Assembly: GCA_016712525.1 (NCBI GenBank)
Contig: JADJQX010000008.1
Location: forward strand, 1,680,501 to 1,744,500
DNA from: Myxococcales bacterium
GTDB taxonomy: Bacteria; Myxococcota_A; Polyangia; Polyangiales; Polyangiaceae
Length of the DNA: 64,000 nucleotides
Direction of reading: 5' to 3'
Positions 17,271-25,649 of this stretch are shown one piece after another. Made by a program: the position numbers and the translations under genes. Under the pieces are notes generated by a model. The model saw only the letters and a program-made list of their open reading frames with translations. It was not told the DNA's origin and did not search any database. Each line of letters starts with the position of its first letter. The first letter of the stretch is position 1.

Positions 17271-18473
17271 TCACCCGAACGAAGGGCGCGCGACGCCGTT
17301 CGTGACGACCGAGAGCGCCTCGCCACGCGGGAGCGTCTCGTCGCTCTTGCCGGGTCGCCTCATCGAGATCGTGCCGTCGCGGACCTCATTTTTGCCTACG
17401 ACGAGCACGTACGGCGCGGCGAGCGCGTGGGCCTCGACGATGCGACGGGCGAGGGAGTCGTGGGCGAGCACGAGGGCGCGGACGTCGTGTCGCTCGAGCT
17501 CCCGTGCGAGGGCCTCGGCGTGTGCGGCGGCCTCGCCCGTGACGGGTAGGACAACGGCCTGGACCGGCGCGAGCCAGGCCGGGAGACGCGCCCCGTGGTG
17601 CTCGAGCACGATCCCCAGGAATCGCTCGAGGCTCCCGAAGAGGGCGCGATGGAGCATGGCGGGGACACGCCGCAGCCCACTCGCGTCGACGTAGCGCACG
17701 TCGAACCGCGCCGGCATCACCAGGTCGAGCTGGATCGTGCCGCACTGCCACGAGCGCCCGTGCCGATCGCGGAGAGAGACCTCGATCTTCGGGCCGTAGA
17801 ACGCCCCTTGGCCCGGGTTCTCGACGAAGCTCTCTCCGAGACCGACGAGCGCGTCGCGGAGGGCGCTCTCGGCGGCGTCCCACGAGGCGTCGTCGCCCGC
17901 GCGGTCGTTCGGGCGCGTCGAGAGCGCGAGGGCGATGTCGTCGAAGCCGAACTCGCGGTAGAACGGGCGAATTCCTGCGCAGAAGGCCCGGACCTCGGCG
18001 GGGATGTCGTCCCACGCGGCGAGCACGTGCCCATCGTCTTGCGTGAATTGGCGCACCCGCAAGAGCCCGTGCAAGTTGCCACTCGCCTCGTCGCGGTGCA
18101 CGACACCAAGCTCGGCGTACCGAAGGGGCAGCTCGCGGTACGAGAGCGCGCGACGGGACGCGACGTAGAGGTGGCCCGGGCAGCTCACGGGCTTCAGCGC
18201 GGCCTCGACGCTCTGGTCTTCGATACGGAACATGTGCTCGCGAAAGTGGGCGAAGTGCCCACTCGCGTCCCACGCGGCGCGCCTCAGCACCTGCGGCGTG
18301 CGCACCTCGAGGTAGCCCTGAGCGCGCGCTTGCTCTCGCGCGGCGCGTTCGAGCTCGCGGACCATGGCGAGGCCACGAGGGTGCCAGAACACCATGCCTG
18401 GGGCTTCGTCGCGGAAGTGGAAGAGATCGAGTTTTTGGCCAAGAATGCGATGATCGCGGTCGTCTTCGGACAT
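17271..18473 (-). CDS. thrS: Minimal threonyl-tRNA synthetase lacking the TGS and editing domains
   Basis: This class II synthetase has 400 residues versus ~640 for normal ThrRS. It starts directly at the catalytic core (DHRILGQKLDLFHF, then GMVFWHPRG) with no N-terminal TGS or second additional (editing) domain. Class II motif 2 reads ELGVVHRDEASGNLHGLLRV. Zinc ligands are in place: KPVSCPGH (C98), TQDDGH (H149) and MLHRALFG. Motif 3 is GSLERFLGIVLEHH, then WLAPVQ and the C-terminal anticodon-binding domain. I chose ATG 18473 with GGAGA upstream; an ATG at 18512 is possible. The missing editing domain means mischarged Ser-tRNA(Thr) could not be cleared by this enzyme, so it is probably a second copy beside a full-length thrS elsewhere, possibly for stress, antibiotic resistance or a special pathway (inference). 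Confidence 0.9.
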   Translation of the reverse strand: MSEDDRDHRILGQKLDLFHFRDEAPGMVFWHPRGLAMVRELERAAREQARAQGYLEVRTPQVLRRAAWDASGHFAHFREHMFRIEDQSVEAALKPVSCPGHLYVASRRALSYRELPLRYAELGVVHRDEASGNLHGLLRVRQFTQDDGHVLAAWDDIPAEVRAFCAGIRPFYREFGFDDIALALSTRPNDRAGDDASWDAAESALRDALVGLGESFVENPGQGAFYGPKIEVSLRDRHGRSWQCGTIQLDLVMPARFDVRYVDASGLRRVPAMLHRALFGSLERFLGIVLEHHGARLPAWLAPVQAVVLPVTGEAAAHAEALARELERHDVRALVLAHDSLARRIVEAHALAAPYVLVVGKNEVRDGTISMRRPGKSDETLPRGEALSVVTNGVARPSFG

Positions 18474-18815
18474 GACGGGTCTCCGTTTCGAGATGGACCC
18501 GAACCGAGACATGACCGCGCTCCAACCGAACGGCCGCCCCGGCTCGGGCGGATTCGGTGGTTCGTTTTGGCGTTCAGAGAGCGCGCACGACCGCCGTACC
18601 GCCCCGGAGGGTGGTGAACGTGGTCGTGGTAGTGGGGCGCGCAGCTCTCACGCTCTTCGGGATACGCGATCGGCGATGCTCGTGCAAGGAGTGACGCGCA
18701 GCCCCGTGCCCACGGCGTCACGCCATGTGGAGCATGGCTGGCTCGGGGGGGCGAGCGACGTTCGGGAGCGTAGGCTGCGTCAAGCCCGTCTTCGCCGTAT
18801 CCAAAGGAGTGTCGC
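18474..18815. other. Divergent intergenic region
   Basis: The 342 bases between thrS and the next lipoprotein gene must hold promoters in both directions. I see no convincing -35/-10 pair, RNA or repeat. AAAGGAG at 18803-18809 is the RBS of the plus-strand gene. Confidence 0.4.
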
Positions 18816-20303
18816 TTGACGCGCCGTAGGGACCTGTGGCGTCATGCCATCATGACCCTACTTGGCATCTCTTCGAAGTTGCTCCGTATGGGAGCACGGC
18901 CCACCCTACTTGGTATCCTTCTGGTCGGCGCCACGACCGCGTTGGCAGGGTGTCCCGGCAGCGACACGGACGCGGCCGACGCGGGCACGACGCCCCCCGA
19001 CGCCGCCGCCGTGGATGCCTCGACGACGCCGCCCGTCGACGCGAGCACGAGCGACGCGAGCACGAGCGACGCGAGCACGAGCGACGCGAGCACGAGCGAT
19101 GGGAGCACGGGCGACGCGGCGGCCGACGCGACGACCGACGCGGCCGCACCCGATGGTGGCGCGTGCGGGGCCGCGGCGGCACCCACGCTGCCCTCGGCGA
19201 CACCCGACGCAACGTTCTGGCAACCGGACGGTGAGGTGCGCGCTCTCGCGTGGAGCGACGACTCGAGCAAGCTCGTCGTCGGGGGAAATTTCACGCAGGT
19301 CAAGTCGCCAGACGGCACGATGACCCAGAGCGCCACGAACCTCACGGTGCTCGACGCCACGACGGGGCAGCCGATCGCGGGCTATCCCGCGGTCACGGGG
19401 GAGATCGACGACATCTCGGTGGTCGGGGATACGGTGTACGTCGTAGGAGGCGTGACACAGGCGGGTGGCATGGCGAGGACCCGCGCGTTCGCCTTCTCGC
19501 TCTCCTCGAAGACGGTGAGCGCGTGGGCGCCGACGTTCGCGGGGACGACACCGTTCCTCCCGAACGTGAGGCTCGTGCGCGCGACGCCGACCGCCATCTT
19601 CGTGGGGGGGTACTTCACGAGCGCGGGCGGCGCGGCCCGGACCAACGTCGCTGCGCTCGACCCGACGACCGGCACGGCCACGGCGTGGGCACCGCCGGCC
19701 CTCGGATCGCAGGCCGCGCAAGACATCACCGTGCGCGCGCTCGCCGTGTCTGCGGACCGGGTCTTCGTCGGTGGCGGCAGCGGCATCGACATGACGGGAG
19801 GAGACGGTGTGCGCCGTCGCAACGTCGTCGCGCTCGACCGGACCTCGGCGGCGCTGCTCCCGTGGAGCCCGGTGGGGATCACGCCCGACTCGGTCTACGC
19901 GCTCGACGTGAGCGGCGATCGGGTCGTCGTCGGTCGGCCACAGAGCGGCGATCTCACGGCCCCTGCGCTCTTCGCCGCCGACACGCGCACGGGCGAGGTC
20001 TGCTGGAAGACCGCACTCGGCAACGCGCAAGGGTTCTACCGCACCGGCGTCGCGCGCGGCGTCGTGTTCGGAGGCGGCCTCACGGGCACGCTGTTCACGG
20101 CAGGCTCGTCCTACAAGGCGTTCGCGCTGGGCTCCGGCGGCGCGCTCGGGTGGGGCGCTGACCTCTTCACGACCGATGGCTCGGCCGGCACCGTCGAGGA
20201 CATCGCCGTCGCACCGAACGGCGCGGTGGCCATGACCGGGAACCGCGTCGCGAAGGGCGCGCTCACGACAGGCGCACCGAAGCTCATGGTCCACAAGCCA
20301 TGA
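18816..20303 (+). CDS. Beta-propeller-like lipoprotein with DAST-repeat linker
   Basis: This protein has 495 residues. TTG 18816 is chosen because AAAGGAG lies 6 bases upstream; in-frame ATGs at 18852 and 18888 would still leave the signal peptide intact. The signal ends LVGATTALAGC (lipobox). Next comes a ~75-residue Asp/Ala/Thr/Ser linker with a five-fold DASTS repeat. The remaining ~380 residues are strand-rich with recurring blades of the type LVVGGNFTQV, VYVVGGVTQAG, IFVGGYFTSAGG, VFVGGGSGID, the pattern of delta-60/PQQ-like propellers in surface proteins. No catalytic residues are evident. Probable outer-membrane-anchored surface lipoprotein of unknown ligand. The N-terminal coding region contains a short direct repeat (ccctacttgg, twice). 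Confidence 0.82.
   Translation: MTRRRDLWRHAIMTLLGISSKLLRMGARPTLLGILLVGATTALAGCPGSDTDAADAGTTPPDAAAVDASTTPPVDASTSDASTSDASTSDASTSDGSTGDAAADATTDAAAPDGGACGAAAAPTLPSATPDATFWQPDGEVRALAWSDDSSKLVVGGNFTQVKSPDGTMTQSATNLTVLDATTGQPIAGYPAVTGEIDDISVVGDTVYVVGGVTQAGGMARTRAFAFSLSSKTVSAWAPTFAGTTPFLPNVRLVRATPTAIFVGGYFTSAGGAARTNVAALDPTTGTATAWAPPALGSQAAQDITVRALAVSADRVFVGGGSGIDMTGGDGVRRRNVVALDRTSAALLPWSPVGITPDSVYALDVSGDRVVVGRPQSGDLTAPALFAADTRTGEVCWKTALGNAQGFYRTGVARGVVFGGGLTGTLFTAGSSYKAFALGSGGALGWGADLFTTDGSAGTVEDIAVAPNGAVAMTGNRVAKGALTTGAPKLMVHKP
19038..19112 (+). repeat. 15-bp coding tandem repeat (DASTS linker)
   Basis: Four exact or near-exact units of gacgcgagcacgagc plus a fifth variant unit (gatgggagcacgggc) run from 19038 to 19112 and encode Asp-Ala/Gly-Ser-Thr-Ser/Gly. 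Because the period is a multiple of three, gain or loss of units would only change linker length. Confidence 0.85.
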
Positions 20304-20320
20304 CGTAGCCGCGGATCTTT

Positions 20321-20410
20321 TGTCCCCCCCTGAGGACGCGGAGCGGCCGATTTGGGGGGGTACCGCAGGCGCGGAGGCCGAAGGCCGAGCACCTGCGAGG
20401 GGGGGCACCT
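20321..20410 (+). repeat. Structured dispersed repeat, copy 3
   Basis: The outer stem pairs ccccccc (20324-20330) with ggggggg (20354-20360). The inner hairpin keeps the GGA loop with different arms (GGACGC and GCGGCC, one mismatch). The downstream hairpin is GGCC-GAA-GGCC within CGCAGG/CCTGCG. It begins 18 bases after the propeller gene's stop. Confidence 0.8.
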
Positions 20411-20631
20411 TCTTCTGCGGTATGCCCATGATCGGGCCGAGCACGGTGGGCGGGGCATGCACCATTCGGATCCTCGATCATCCCGGTCGGCCTCGTCCGT
20501 CTGGCCGGTGCGGTGGGACGTGGGCGCTGTCAAATCCTCCTCCGGCGAGGCGCCGCGGCCGTTTTCCGCGGCAATCTCGAGGGCGCAGGGGACCTCGGTG
20601 CCTTTGGCATGTCCCTCGCAACACCTCGGGC
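20411..20631. other. Intergenic region with a GC hairpin
   Basis: GCCGCGG (20552-20558) and CCGCGGC (20566-20572) form a perfect 7-bp stem around ccgtttt, with no T-run after it. Its position 60 bases before the next start suggests a leader hairpin or a terminator of upstream transcription. Nothing else is recognised. Confidence 0.35.
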
Positions 20632-21150
20632 ATGACCGCCTCGAAGACCTCGCCTTCCCTCGGCCGCACCCCTCGCAGCGCTCGCGTCCTCGCGGTGCTC
20701 TTCTTCGGCGCCCTCGGCGTGCTGGGCGCGGTGGGCTGCTCGGCCGAGGTCGACGAGGACGGCGAGGTCATCGACGACTCGGTCGACGGGGCGGACGACG
20801 ACCAGATCGGCGAGACCTCCGACGAGCTCCGCACCGCGGGACCTTGCGCGGGGACCGCCATCGACCGCGCCGTGAAGTGCGCGCAGGCGAAGGGGGCCCG
20901 TGTGTTGAGCTTCTACCGCAGCCCCGCCGAGCAAGAGCGGGTGCGCCGCGAGAACGGCTGCACGAACCGTTGCACCGGGATGGCGGGCTGCGTGCGGCCG
21001 ACCGCGGGGTGCACGTCGTCGCCGCACACGCGCTGCCGCGCCGTCGATCTCGTCGCCGACGGTGCGCCTGTGAGCCGCGCCGCCCTCCGCGCCTGCGGCC
21101 TCGCCAAGACCACCCTCCCCCACGCGAACCACTACGACCTGGTGAACTGA
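20632..21150 (+). CDS. Lipoprotein with M15-type D,D-peptidase-like fold
   Basis: This 172-residue protein starts at ATG 20632, chosen for its lipoprotein signal (LFFGALGVLGAVGCSAE). An acidic linker (~40-65) precedes a small Cys-rich domain. Within it, FYRSPAEQERVR, SPHTRCRAVDL (H132, D139) and HANHYDLVN (H164/H167) occupy the positions of the Sx-HxxGxAxD and His zinc-ligand motifs of VanY/DacA-like M15 peptidases. Gly residues usual in the motif are replaced, and seven added Cys suggest disulfides. If active it would trim peptidoglycan peptides in the periplasm; loss of function is possible because the catalytic acid is not obvious. Confidence 0.68.
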   Translation: MTASKTSPSLGRTPRSARVLAVLFFGALGVLGAVGCSAEVDEDGEVIDDSVDGADDDQIGETSDELRTAGPCAGTAIDRAVKCAQAKGARVLSFYRSPAEQERVRRENGCTNRCTGMAGCVRPTAGCTSSPHTRCRAVDLVADGAPVSRAALRACGLAKTTLPHANHYDLVN

Positions 21151-21271
21151 CGGGCCCACGCCGCGGGGCTCGCGTACACGATAGAGCCGGAGACCGCCTC
21201 GCCAACGTCGCTTCGGCCCTCCGAATCTCTCTCGAGCTTGCCCGAACGCCCGGTCGAAGCTACTCAGGCGA

Positions 21272-22687
21272 TTGGTGCGCGGAGAGATCGATCCACACGA
21301 TGGCGAACGCGAGCGCGTCCTAGGCCTTCTCCGCGCGTGGGGGTGGAACTCGACCGCATTCCAGATCACGGAGCGCGGATTTCGCCACTTCTTCCACGGA
21401 GACGCCTGCGTCTCGTACATCGATACGGGGAGAGCTTGGGTGGTGGCGGGCGCACCCGTGTGCGCACCCGAGCGAATTCGAGACGTGACGGAGCGCCTGA
21501 TGGAGGCGGCGCGACGCGAAGGGCGACGCGTGGTCTTCTTCGCCGTGGAGCGACGGTTCCTGGACATCGTTGGCATGCCGGCGAAGCTCATCGGCCTGCA
21601 AGCGACCTGGGATCCGCGCACGTGGGACGAGACCCTCCGCTCCCACCGATCGCTGCGCGAACAGCTCAGACGCGCGCGAGCCAAGGGCGTTCGGGTTCGC
21701 CATCTCACCGCCGAGGACGTGGGTAGCGGGCTCCCCGCCCGCCTCTCCATCGAGGCGCTCATCGAGAGGTGGCACCTCGCTCACGAGATGCCTCGCATGG
21801 GGTTCCTGGTGGACGTCCAGCCATTCGAGCTGCCGCACGAGCGCCGCTACTTCGTCGCGGAAGTGCACGGGCGCTGCGTCGGCTTCTTGTGCGCGGTCCC
21901 CATCCACGCGCGAGAGGGCTGGCTCTTCGAAGACTTCCTGCGTGACCCCGAGGCTCCGAGCGGGACGATCGAGCTCCTCGTCGACTTGGCGATGCGACAC
22001 GTCGCCGGTGGTGGCGCGACGTACGTGACGCTCGGGCTCGCCCCGCTCGCGGGTGGCGTCTCCCCGTGGCTCGCGAGGGCGCGCCGGTGGGGGCAATCGC
22101 TCTACGATTTCGAAGGTGTCCGGGCGTTCAAGGCCAAGCTCCGCCCGAGCGACTGGGCCCCCATCTACCTCGCGTTCCCGGAGCCCGCGAAGCCTGGCCT
22201 CGCGATCCTCGATACGCTGACGGCCTTCGCGAGGGGCAACCTCTTGCGCTTCGGGCTCCGAGGGTTCCTGCGTGGCCCGGCGTTCGTGGTGCGGCTCCTC
22301 GCGGCCCTCCTCGTGGTCTGGGTGGTGAGCATCGCTATGGCGGCTCCGACGTGGTTCCCCTCGGCCGAGGTGCGCTGGGCTTGGGCGGGCGTCGACATCG
22401 CGATCGCCATCGCTCTGGTCATGCTCGCTCGACGGTGGAGGATGGCGCTCGCCATCGGCCTCGCGCTCGTCGTCTCGCTCAGCGCGGTCCTCACGATCGT
22501 GGAAGCCGCAGCCCATGACCTCCCACGGGTGAGCTCGCGATGGGCCGCCATCGTCGTCATCGTGGGGTGCACAGGTCCGCTGTTGGGAGCGATCGCGCTG
22601 TGGGGCGCTATCTGGCGGAGAGTACGCGCGACGAGGCTCGGCCCGCGAAGAAGTGCGAAGCGCACGCCGTTCGGGCAACTCCACTAG
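21272..22687 (+). CDS. DUF2156 (MprF C-domain-like) transferase with C-terminal membrane helices
   Basis: The first ~310 of 471 residues match the DUF2156/LPG-synthase C-terminal GNAT-like fold: LRAWGWNSTAFQI, then VSYIDTGRAWVVAGAPVCAP, SLREQLRRARAKGV, EALIERWHLAHEMPRMGFL and DFLRDPEAPSGTIELLVDLA. In MprF-type proteins this domain transfers Lys or Ala from tRNA to phosphatidylglycerol and follows the membrane domain. Here the order is reversed: about four hydrophobic helices (~320-450) come after it. Starts TTG 21272 and GTG 21275 are adjacent and neither has a clear RBS. Role inferred: membrane-lipid or other aminoacyl transfer changing surface charge. Confidence 0.8.
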   Translation: MVRGEIDPHDGERERVLGLLRAWGWNSTAFQITERGFRHFFHGDACVSYIDTGRAWVVAGAPVCAPERIRDVTERLMEAARREGRRVVFFAVERRFLDIVGMPAKLIGLQATWDPRTWDETLRSHRSLREQLRRARAKGVRVRHLTAEDVGSGLPARLSIEALIERWHLAHEMPRMGFLVDVQPFELPHERRYFVAEVHGRCVGFLCAVPIHAREGWLFEDFLRDPEAPSGTIELLVDLAMRHVAGGGATYVTLGLAPLAGGVSPWLARARRWGQSLYDFEGVRAFKAKLRPSDWAPIYLAFPEPAKPGLAILDTLTAFARGNLLRFGLRGFLRGPAFVVRLLAALLVVWVVSIAMAAPTWFPSAEVRWAWAGVDIAIAIALVMLARRWRMALAIGLALVVSLSAVLTIVEAAAHDLPRVSSRWAAIVVIVGCTGPLLGAIALWGAIWRRVRATRLGPRRSAKRTPFGQLH

Positions 22688-22724
22688 TGGACGATCGGCG
22701 ACGACATTCGCGTACGCTCTTGGC

Positions 22725-23321
22725 ATGAACGCGATCTCCGCTCGTGTCCTTCGTCTCGTGGGGGCCTCCGCGCTCGTGATGGGGTGCGCCTCGCAGGCCC
22801 CGTCGTCGGCGGTGCTCATCCCTCGAAGCCCTCCGGTGCCGAGCGAGCCCGCGCTGCTGCCCAAGCCGCCCGTCGCCGAGGCCTCTCCCCGCGAGCCGGC
22901 CGACGACATGGGGGACGCCAAGGGGGAGGTCGGCGCGCGCGCGCCTCTATTCGGCACGGATCTCAAGTCCGCGAAGGGAAACGTGATCGTGGTGCACGTC
23001 TGGGCGTCCTGGTGCATGCCGTGCCACAAGGCCATGCCCAAGCTCGAGGCGATCTATCGCAAGTACAAGGCATCGGGGCTCAGCGTGGTCGCCATCTCGG
23101 TCGACGACGAGGAGCCCGACGCGACAGACTTCGTCAAGTCGCTCGGCGTCACCTACCCGACGCCCTGGGATGACGGTCGCAAGCTCGTCGAGGCATGGAA
23201 GCCACGCACGATGCCCACGACCTACGTGGTCGACCGCGAGGGCGTCGTGAAGTTCTTGCATGCCGGCTACACCGATGGCGAAGAGGTCGCGATCGAACGA
23301 GAGGTGAAGGGCCTCCTCTAG
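22725..23321 (+). CDS. TlpA/ResA-like thioredoxin-fold lipoprotein
   Basis: This 198-residue protein starts at ATG 22725, which gives a lipoprotein signal (ASALVMGCAS). After a Pro-rich linker the thioredoxin domain contains VVHVWASWCMPCHKAMPKLE with the redox pair C97/C100, then LSVVAISVDDEE and the cis-Pro loop TMPTTYVVDREGVV. TlpA/ResA proteins reduce disulfides in exported proteins, often apocytochromes, or act as thiol-disulfide oxidoreductases at the cell surface. It follows the DUF2156 gene by 37 bases and may be co-transcribed. No cytochrome maturation genes are nearby. Confidence 0.88.
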   Translation: MNAISARVLRLVGASALVMGCASQAPSSAVLIPRSPPVPSEPALLPKPPVAEASPREPADDMGDAKGEVGARAPLFGTDLKSAKGNVIVVHVWASWCMPCHKAMPKLEAIYRKYKASGLSVVAISVDDEEPDATDFVKSLGVTYPTPWDDGRKLVEAWKPRTMPTTYVVDREGVVKFLHAGYTDGEEVAIEREVKGLL

Positions 23322-23528
23322 AGCGGAGGTTGCGCACCGACGTCGGTCAGGACGTCGAACCGCCGCGACAGCGCCAACACACCGCCACTTTCTCTCGTAG
23401 ATTCAAAGGTTTACCTCACACGCATTTTCCGGCGCCGCCGGGGTTCACACTTGCGGGCCGACGCGCCTCTACCCGTTTGCTCCGGCCTCACCATGGGGCC
23501 TCCGCGGGGCGCTCGGGAGGTTTGGCGA

Positions 23529-24470
23529 ATGAACGCGCGATCGAAGGCTTGGTTGCTTCTCTTCTCACTCGGTCTCGTCACCTCGGCCTGCTCCGACGCG
23601 ACGACCACGCCCGACGGCGGCGCGGCGGACGGCGGGGCGACGAGCGACGGGAGCGTCTCCGGCGACGGGGGAGCGACAGGTAACCTTTTCAGCTTCAACG
23701 ACGTGGAGGTCCAGATCTTCGACGTCGCGAACGCCCCGGTCGGAAGCGGCGGGCAGACCTTCAAGAGGCCGCGGGTCGTGCCGGGGATCGGCTGGAACTA
23801 CTGCCCCATCGCCGATTGCCGCACGGCCGATCTCGTCATTCGCGGAGACGCCGGCCAGTGGACGGGAAAGGTGTACGAGCTCGGTTACCTGCCTCCGGCT
23901 CCCCTCCCGAACCTCCCCGACGCCCCCACGCCGATCACCGACGCCGTCGCCGACGCCGTGTTCGCCGTGCTCCGTCCGGCGGCCAGCGGAGGCATGCCCA
24001 TCGAGCTGCGGCTGACGGCAGGAGGGAAGACCACCACGCTCTCGATGGTGTGCCCCGAGAAGCCGAACCTCACCGACCCGACGGGCGCCCTCACGAAGGG
24101 CGGCACCGCCACGGCGAAGTGGACCCCGTTCCGAGGCGCGGCCCAAGACTCCGGCGGCGTGCTCTCGCCGGCGTCGTCGTTCATCGCGATCAACACCTGG
24201 GGTGAGGTCGTCGGCCTCGCTCCCGGGACGCTCGCGAACGGCGAGGTCCCGCCCCCTTCCGAGCCTCAGCTCAGGAAGCAGCTCAAGCCCACCGACACCG
24301 AGTACACGCTGCGCGTCCCGCCGGGCGAGTCGGCCCCGAACGCCACCAAGGCGGCGATCGCGCTGGGCGCGGCGGGGACCATCGTCGACGCCATCTCGGA
24401 GAATGGCCGACCGTCGGGCGGCGAAGGCAACTGCTCGTTCATCTCCTACCGATTCTACGATTGGAATTGA
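23529..24470 (+). CDS. Lipoprotein of unknown function
   Basis: This 313-residue protein starts at ATG 23529, with GGAGG about 9 bases upstream. The signal ends GLVTSACSD (lipobox). A Gly/Asp-rich linker (~25-55) leads to a strand-rich domain with FNDVEVQIFDVANAPVGSGG, GWNYCPIADCRTADLVI and, at the end, GNCSFISYRFYDWN; the few Cys could pair. It looks like a small all-beta binding domain but I do not recognise the family. The gene stands alone between the TlpA-like gene and the minus-strand ECF operon. Confidence 0.78.
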   Translation: MNARSKAWLLLFSLGLVTSACSDATTTPDGGAADGGATSDGSVSGDGGATGNLFSFNDVEVQIFDVANAPVGSGGQTFKRPRVVPGIGWNYCPIADCRTADLVIRGDAGQWTGKVYELGYLPPAPLPNLPDAPTPITDAVADAVFAVLRPAASGGMPIELRLTAGGKTTTLSMVCPEKPNLTDPTGALTKGGTATAKWTPFRGAAQDSGGVLSPASSFIAINTWGEVVGLAPGTLANGEVPPPSEPQLRKQLKPTDTEYTLRVPPGESAPNATKAAIALGAAGTIVDAISENGRPSGGEGNCSFISYRFYDWN

Positions 24471-24654
24471 CGAGGACGAGCTCGACTCCCCCTTTGGCCC
24501 GCCGCGTGTCCCGCGATCGTCGTGGAGCGCGGGACGGCTCCGATCGCGCCGCGCGGGCCACGGGGAGACACGACGGCCGCGCCGCTCCCGTTCCGTCCGC
24601 GAAACGGGGCGGCCGGTCCCGTCGGCGTGGCACTCCTAGGCGAGCGCGCGGGGC

Positions 24655-25248
24655 TTACCCTCCGTCGCGCGCGCCGCCGTCGGGGCTCTCCCTCGCGTCG
24701 CTCGCGTCGCCGCGGAGGGACCGGAGCTTCTTCTGCTGAGCGGGCGTGAGGTGGTTCTTGATTCGGACGAGCATCGCCAGGTGCGAAGCTTTGACCTTGT
24801 TTTCGCGCTCCATCACGCGAGCGGCCGAAGCGGCGCTCTCCTTCTCGTCGACGCGCTCCGCAGAGAGCACGCGCACGAGCTTCTCCTTTTCGCCCTGCAG
24901 GTCCCACTGCAGGCGCACCATCTCGGCCTGGCCTCGCTCGATCTCTTTGAGGAGGGCCTCGCGCTGGGGCCCGTCGAGGCCGAGCTCGCCTTGATGCTCC
25001 ATGACGAGCTCCGCCGAGAAGAGCGCGGCCTCGATGGCGCCGAGCGGCTCACGCGCCCCGGTCGCCGGTGGCGCGCCGACCCCTTTGGGCGTGAGGGTGG
25101 GCTTCGGCGGGGTGAGCGTCACGCTGCCGTCGTCCGAGACCGAGTCGCCCGGCAGCGCCTCGCGCTTGGCGCACCCCGAGACGGCGGCGACGAGCGCCAC
25201 GAGGAGCGCGGCTACGGGCGTACGGAGCTTCGAGATGGGTCGGTTCAT
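24655..25248 (-). CDS. CpxP/Spy-like periplasmic LTxxQ lipoprotein
   Basis: This 197-residue protein starts at the ATG whose last bases overlap the stop of the upstream gene (ATGA). The lipoprotein signal is ALLVALVAAVSGCAKRE. The body is helical: GLDGPQREALLKEIERGQAE, then a charged helix ending VRIKNHLTPAQQKKLRSLRG, the LTxxQ motif of the Spy/CpxP/CnrX fold. These periplasmic proteins act as chaperones or stress and metal sensors. It is the last gene of an ECF sigma operon, so it may be a regulon product or a CnrX-like sensor input to the anti-sigma factor; the sequence cannot decide between these. Confidence 0.8.
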   Translation of the reverse strand: MNRPISKLRTPVAALLVALVAAVSGCAKREALPGDSVSDDGSVTLTPPKPTLTPKGVGAPPATGAREPLGAIEAALFSAELVMEHQGELGLDGPQREALLKEIERGQAEMVRLQWDLQGEKEKLVRVLSAERVDEKESAASAARVMERENKVKASHLAMLVRIKNHLTPAQQKKLRSLRGDASDARESPDGGARDGG

Positions 25249-25649
25249 CGCGGACCTTTGGAGAGATCGAGAGGGGGGACGCGGGAGAGAAATGCCATCG
25301 AGTCGCTCGGGCCACCGAACGTGGGCTCGAGCAAGAAGTCCAAGGGGAGCGCGGACGCGACATCCCCCGAGGGAGGGGCGACGTCCGCGGCGAGCTCGAG
25401 CGGGCTCCGGGAGGACGACGCGGCGCTCGGGGGCGACGAGGCCAGCGGCTTCGAGCTCGGCGCACCACACACCAGGAAGAGGACGGCGGCGGCGACGAGG
25501 GGCACGAGCGCCACCACCGCGCGAGGAAAGGGTCGCACGGTGGGCGGTCGACGCAGCGCGGAGAACGGGGGGCGGCGACGGGCGTCGTGGGCCCGCAGGC
25601 GCGAGAAGGCCTCGCGAAGTCGGGTATCGTCGGGGTTAGGGTCGCTCAT
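25245..25649 (-). CDS. Putative single-pass anti-sigma factor
   Basis: This 134-residue protein has a short charged N-terminus (DDTRLREAFSRLRAHDARRR), one transmembrane helix (AVVALVPLVAAAVLFLVCG, ~48-66) and a Ser/Pro-rich periplasmic tail. It begins inside the last codons of the ECF sigma gene (overlap ~14 bases; a GTG at 25658 in frame is an alternative) and overlaps the next gene. That topology and position are those of membrane anti-sigma factors. The usual HxxxCxxC zinc motif is absent, so the assignment rests on context and topology. Confidence 0.72.
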   Translation of the reverse strand: MSDPNPDDTRLREAFSRLRAHDARRRPPFSALRRPPTVRPFPRAVVALVPLVAAAVLFLVCGAPSSKPLASSPPSAASSSRSPLELAADVAPPSGDVASALPLDFLLEPTFGGPSDSMAFLSRVPPLDLSKGPR

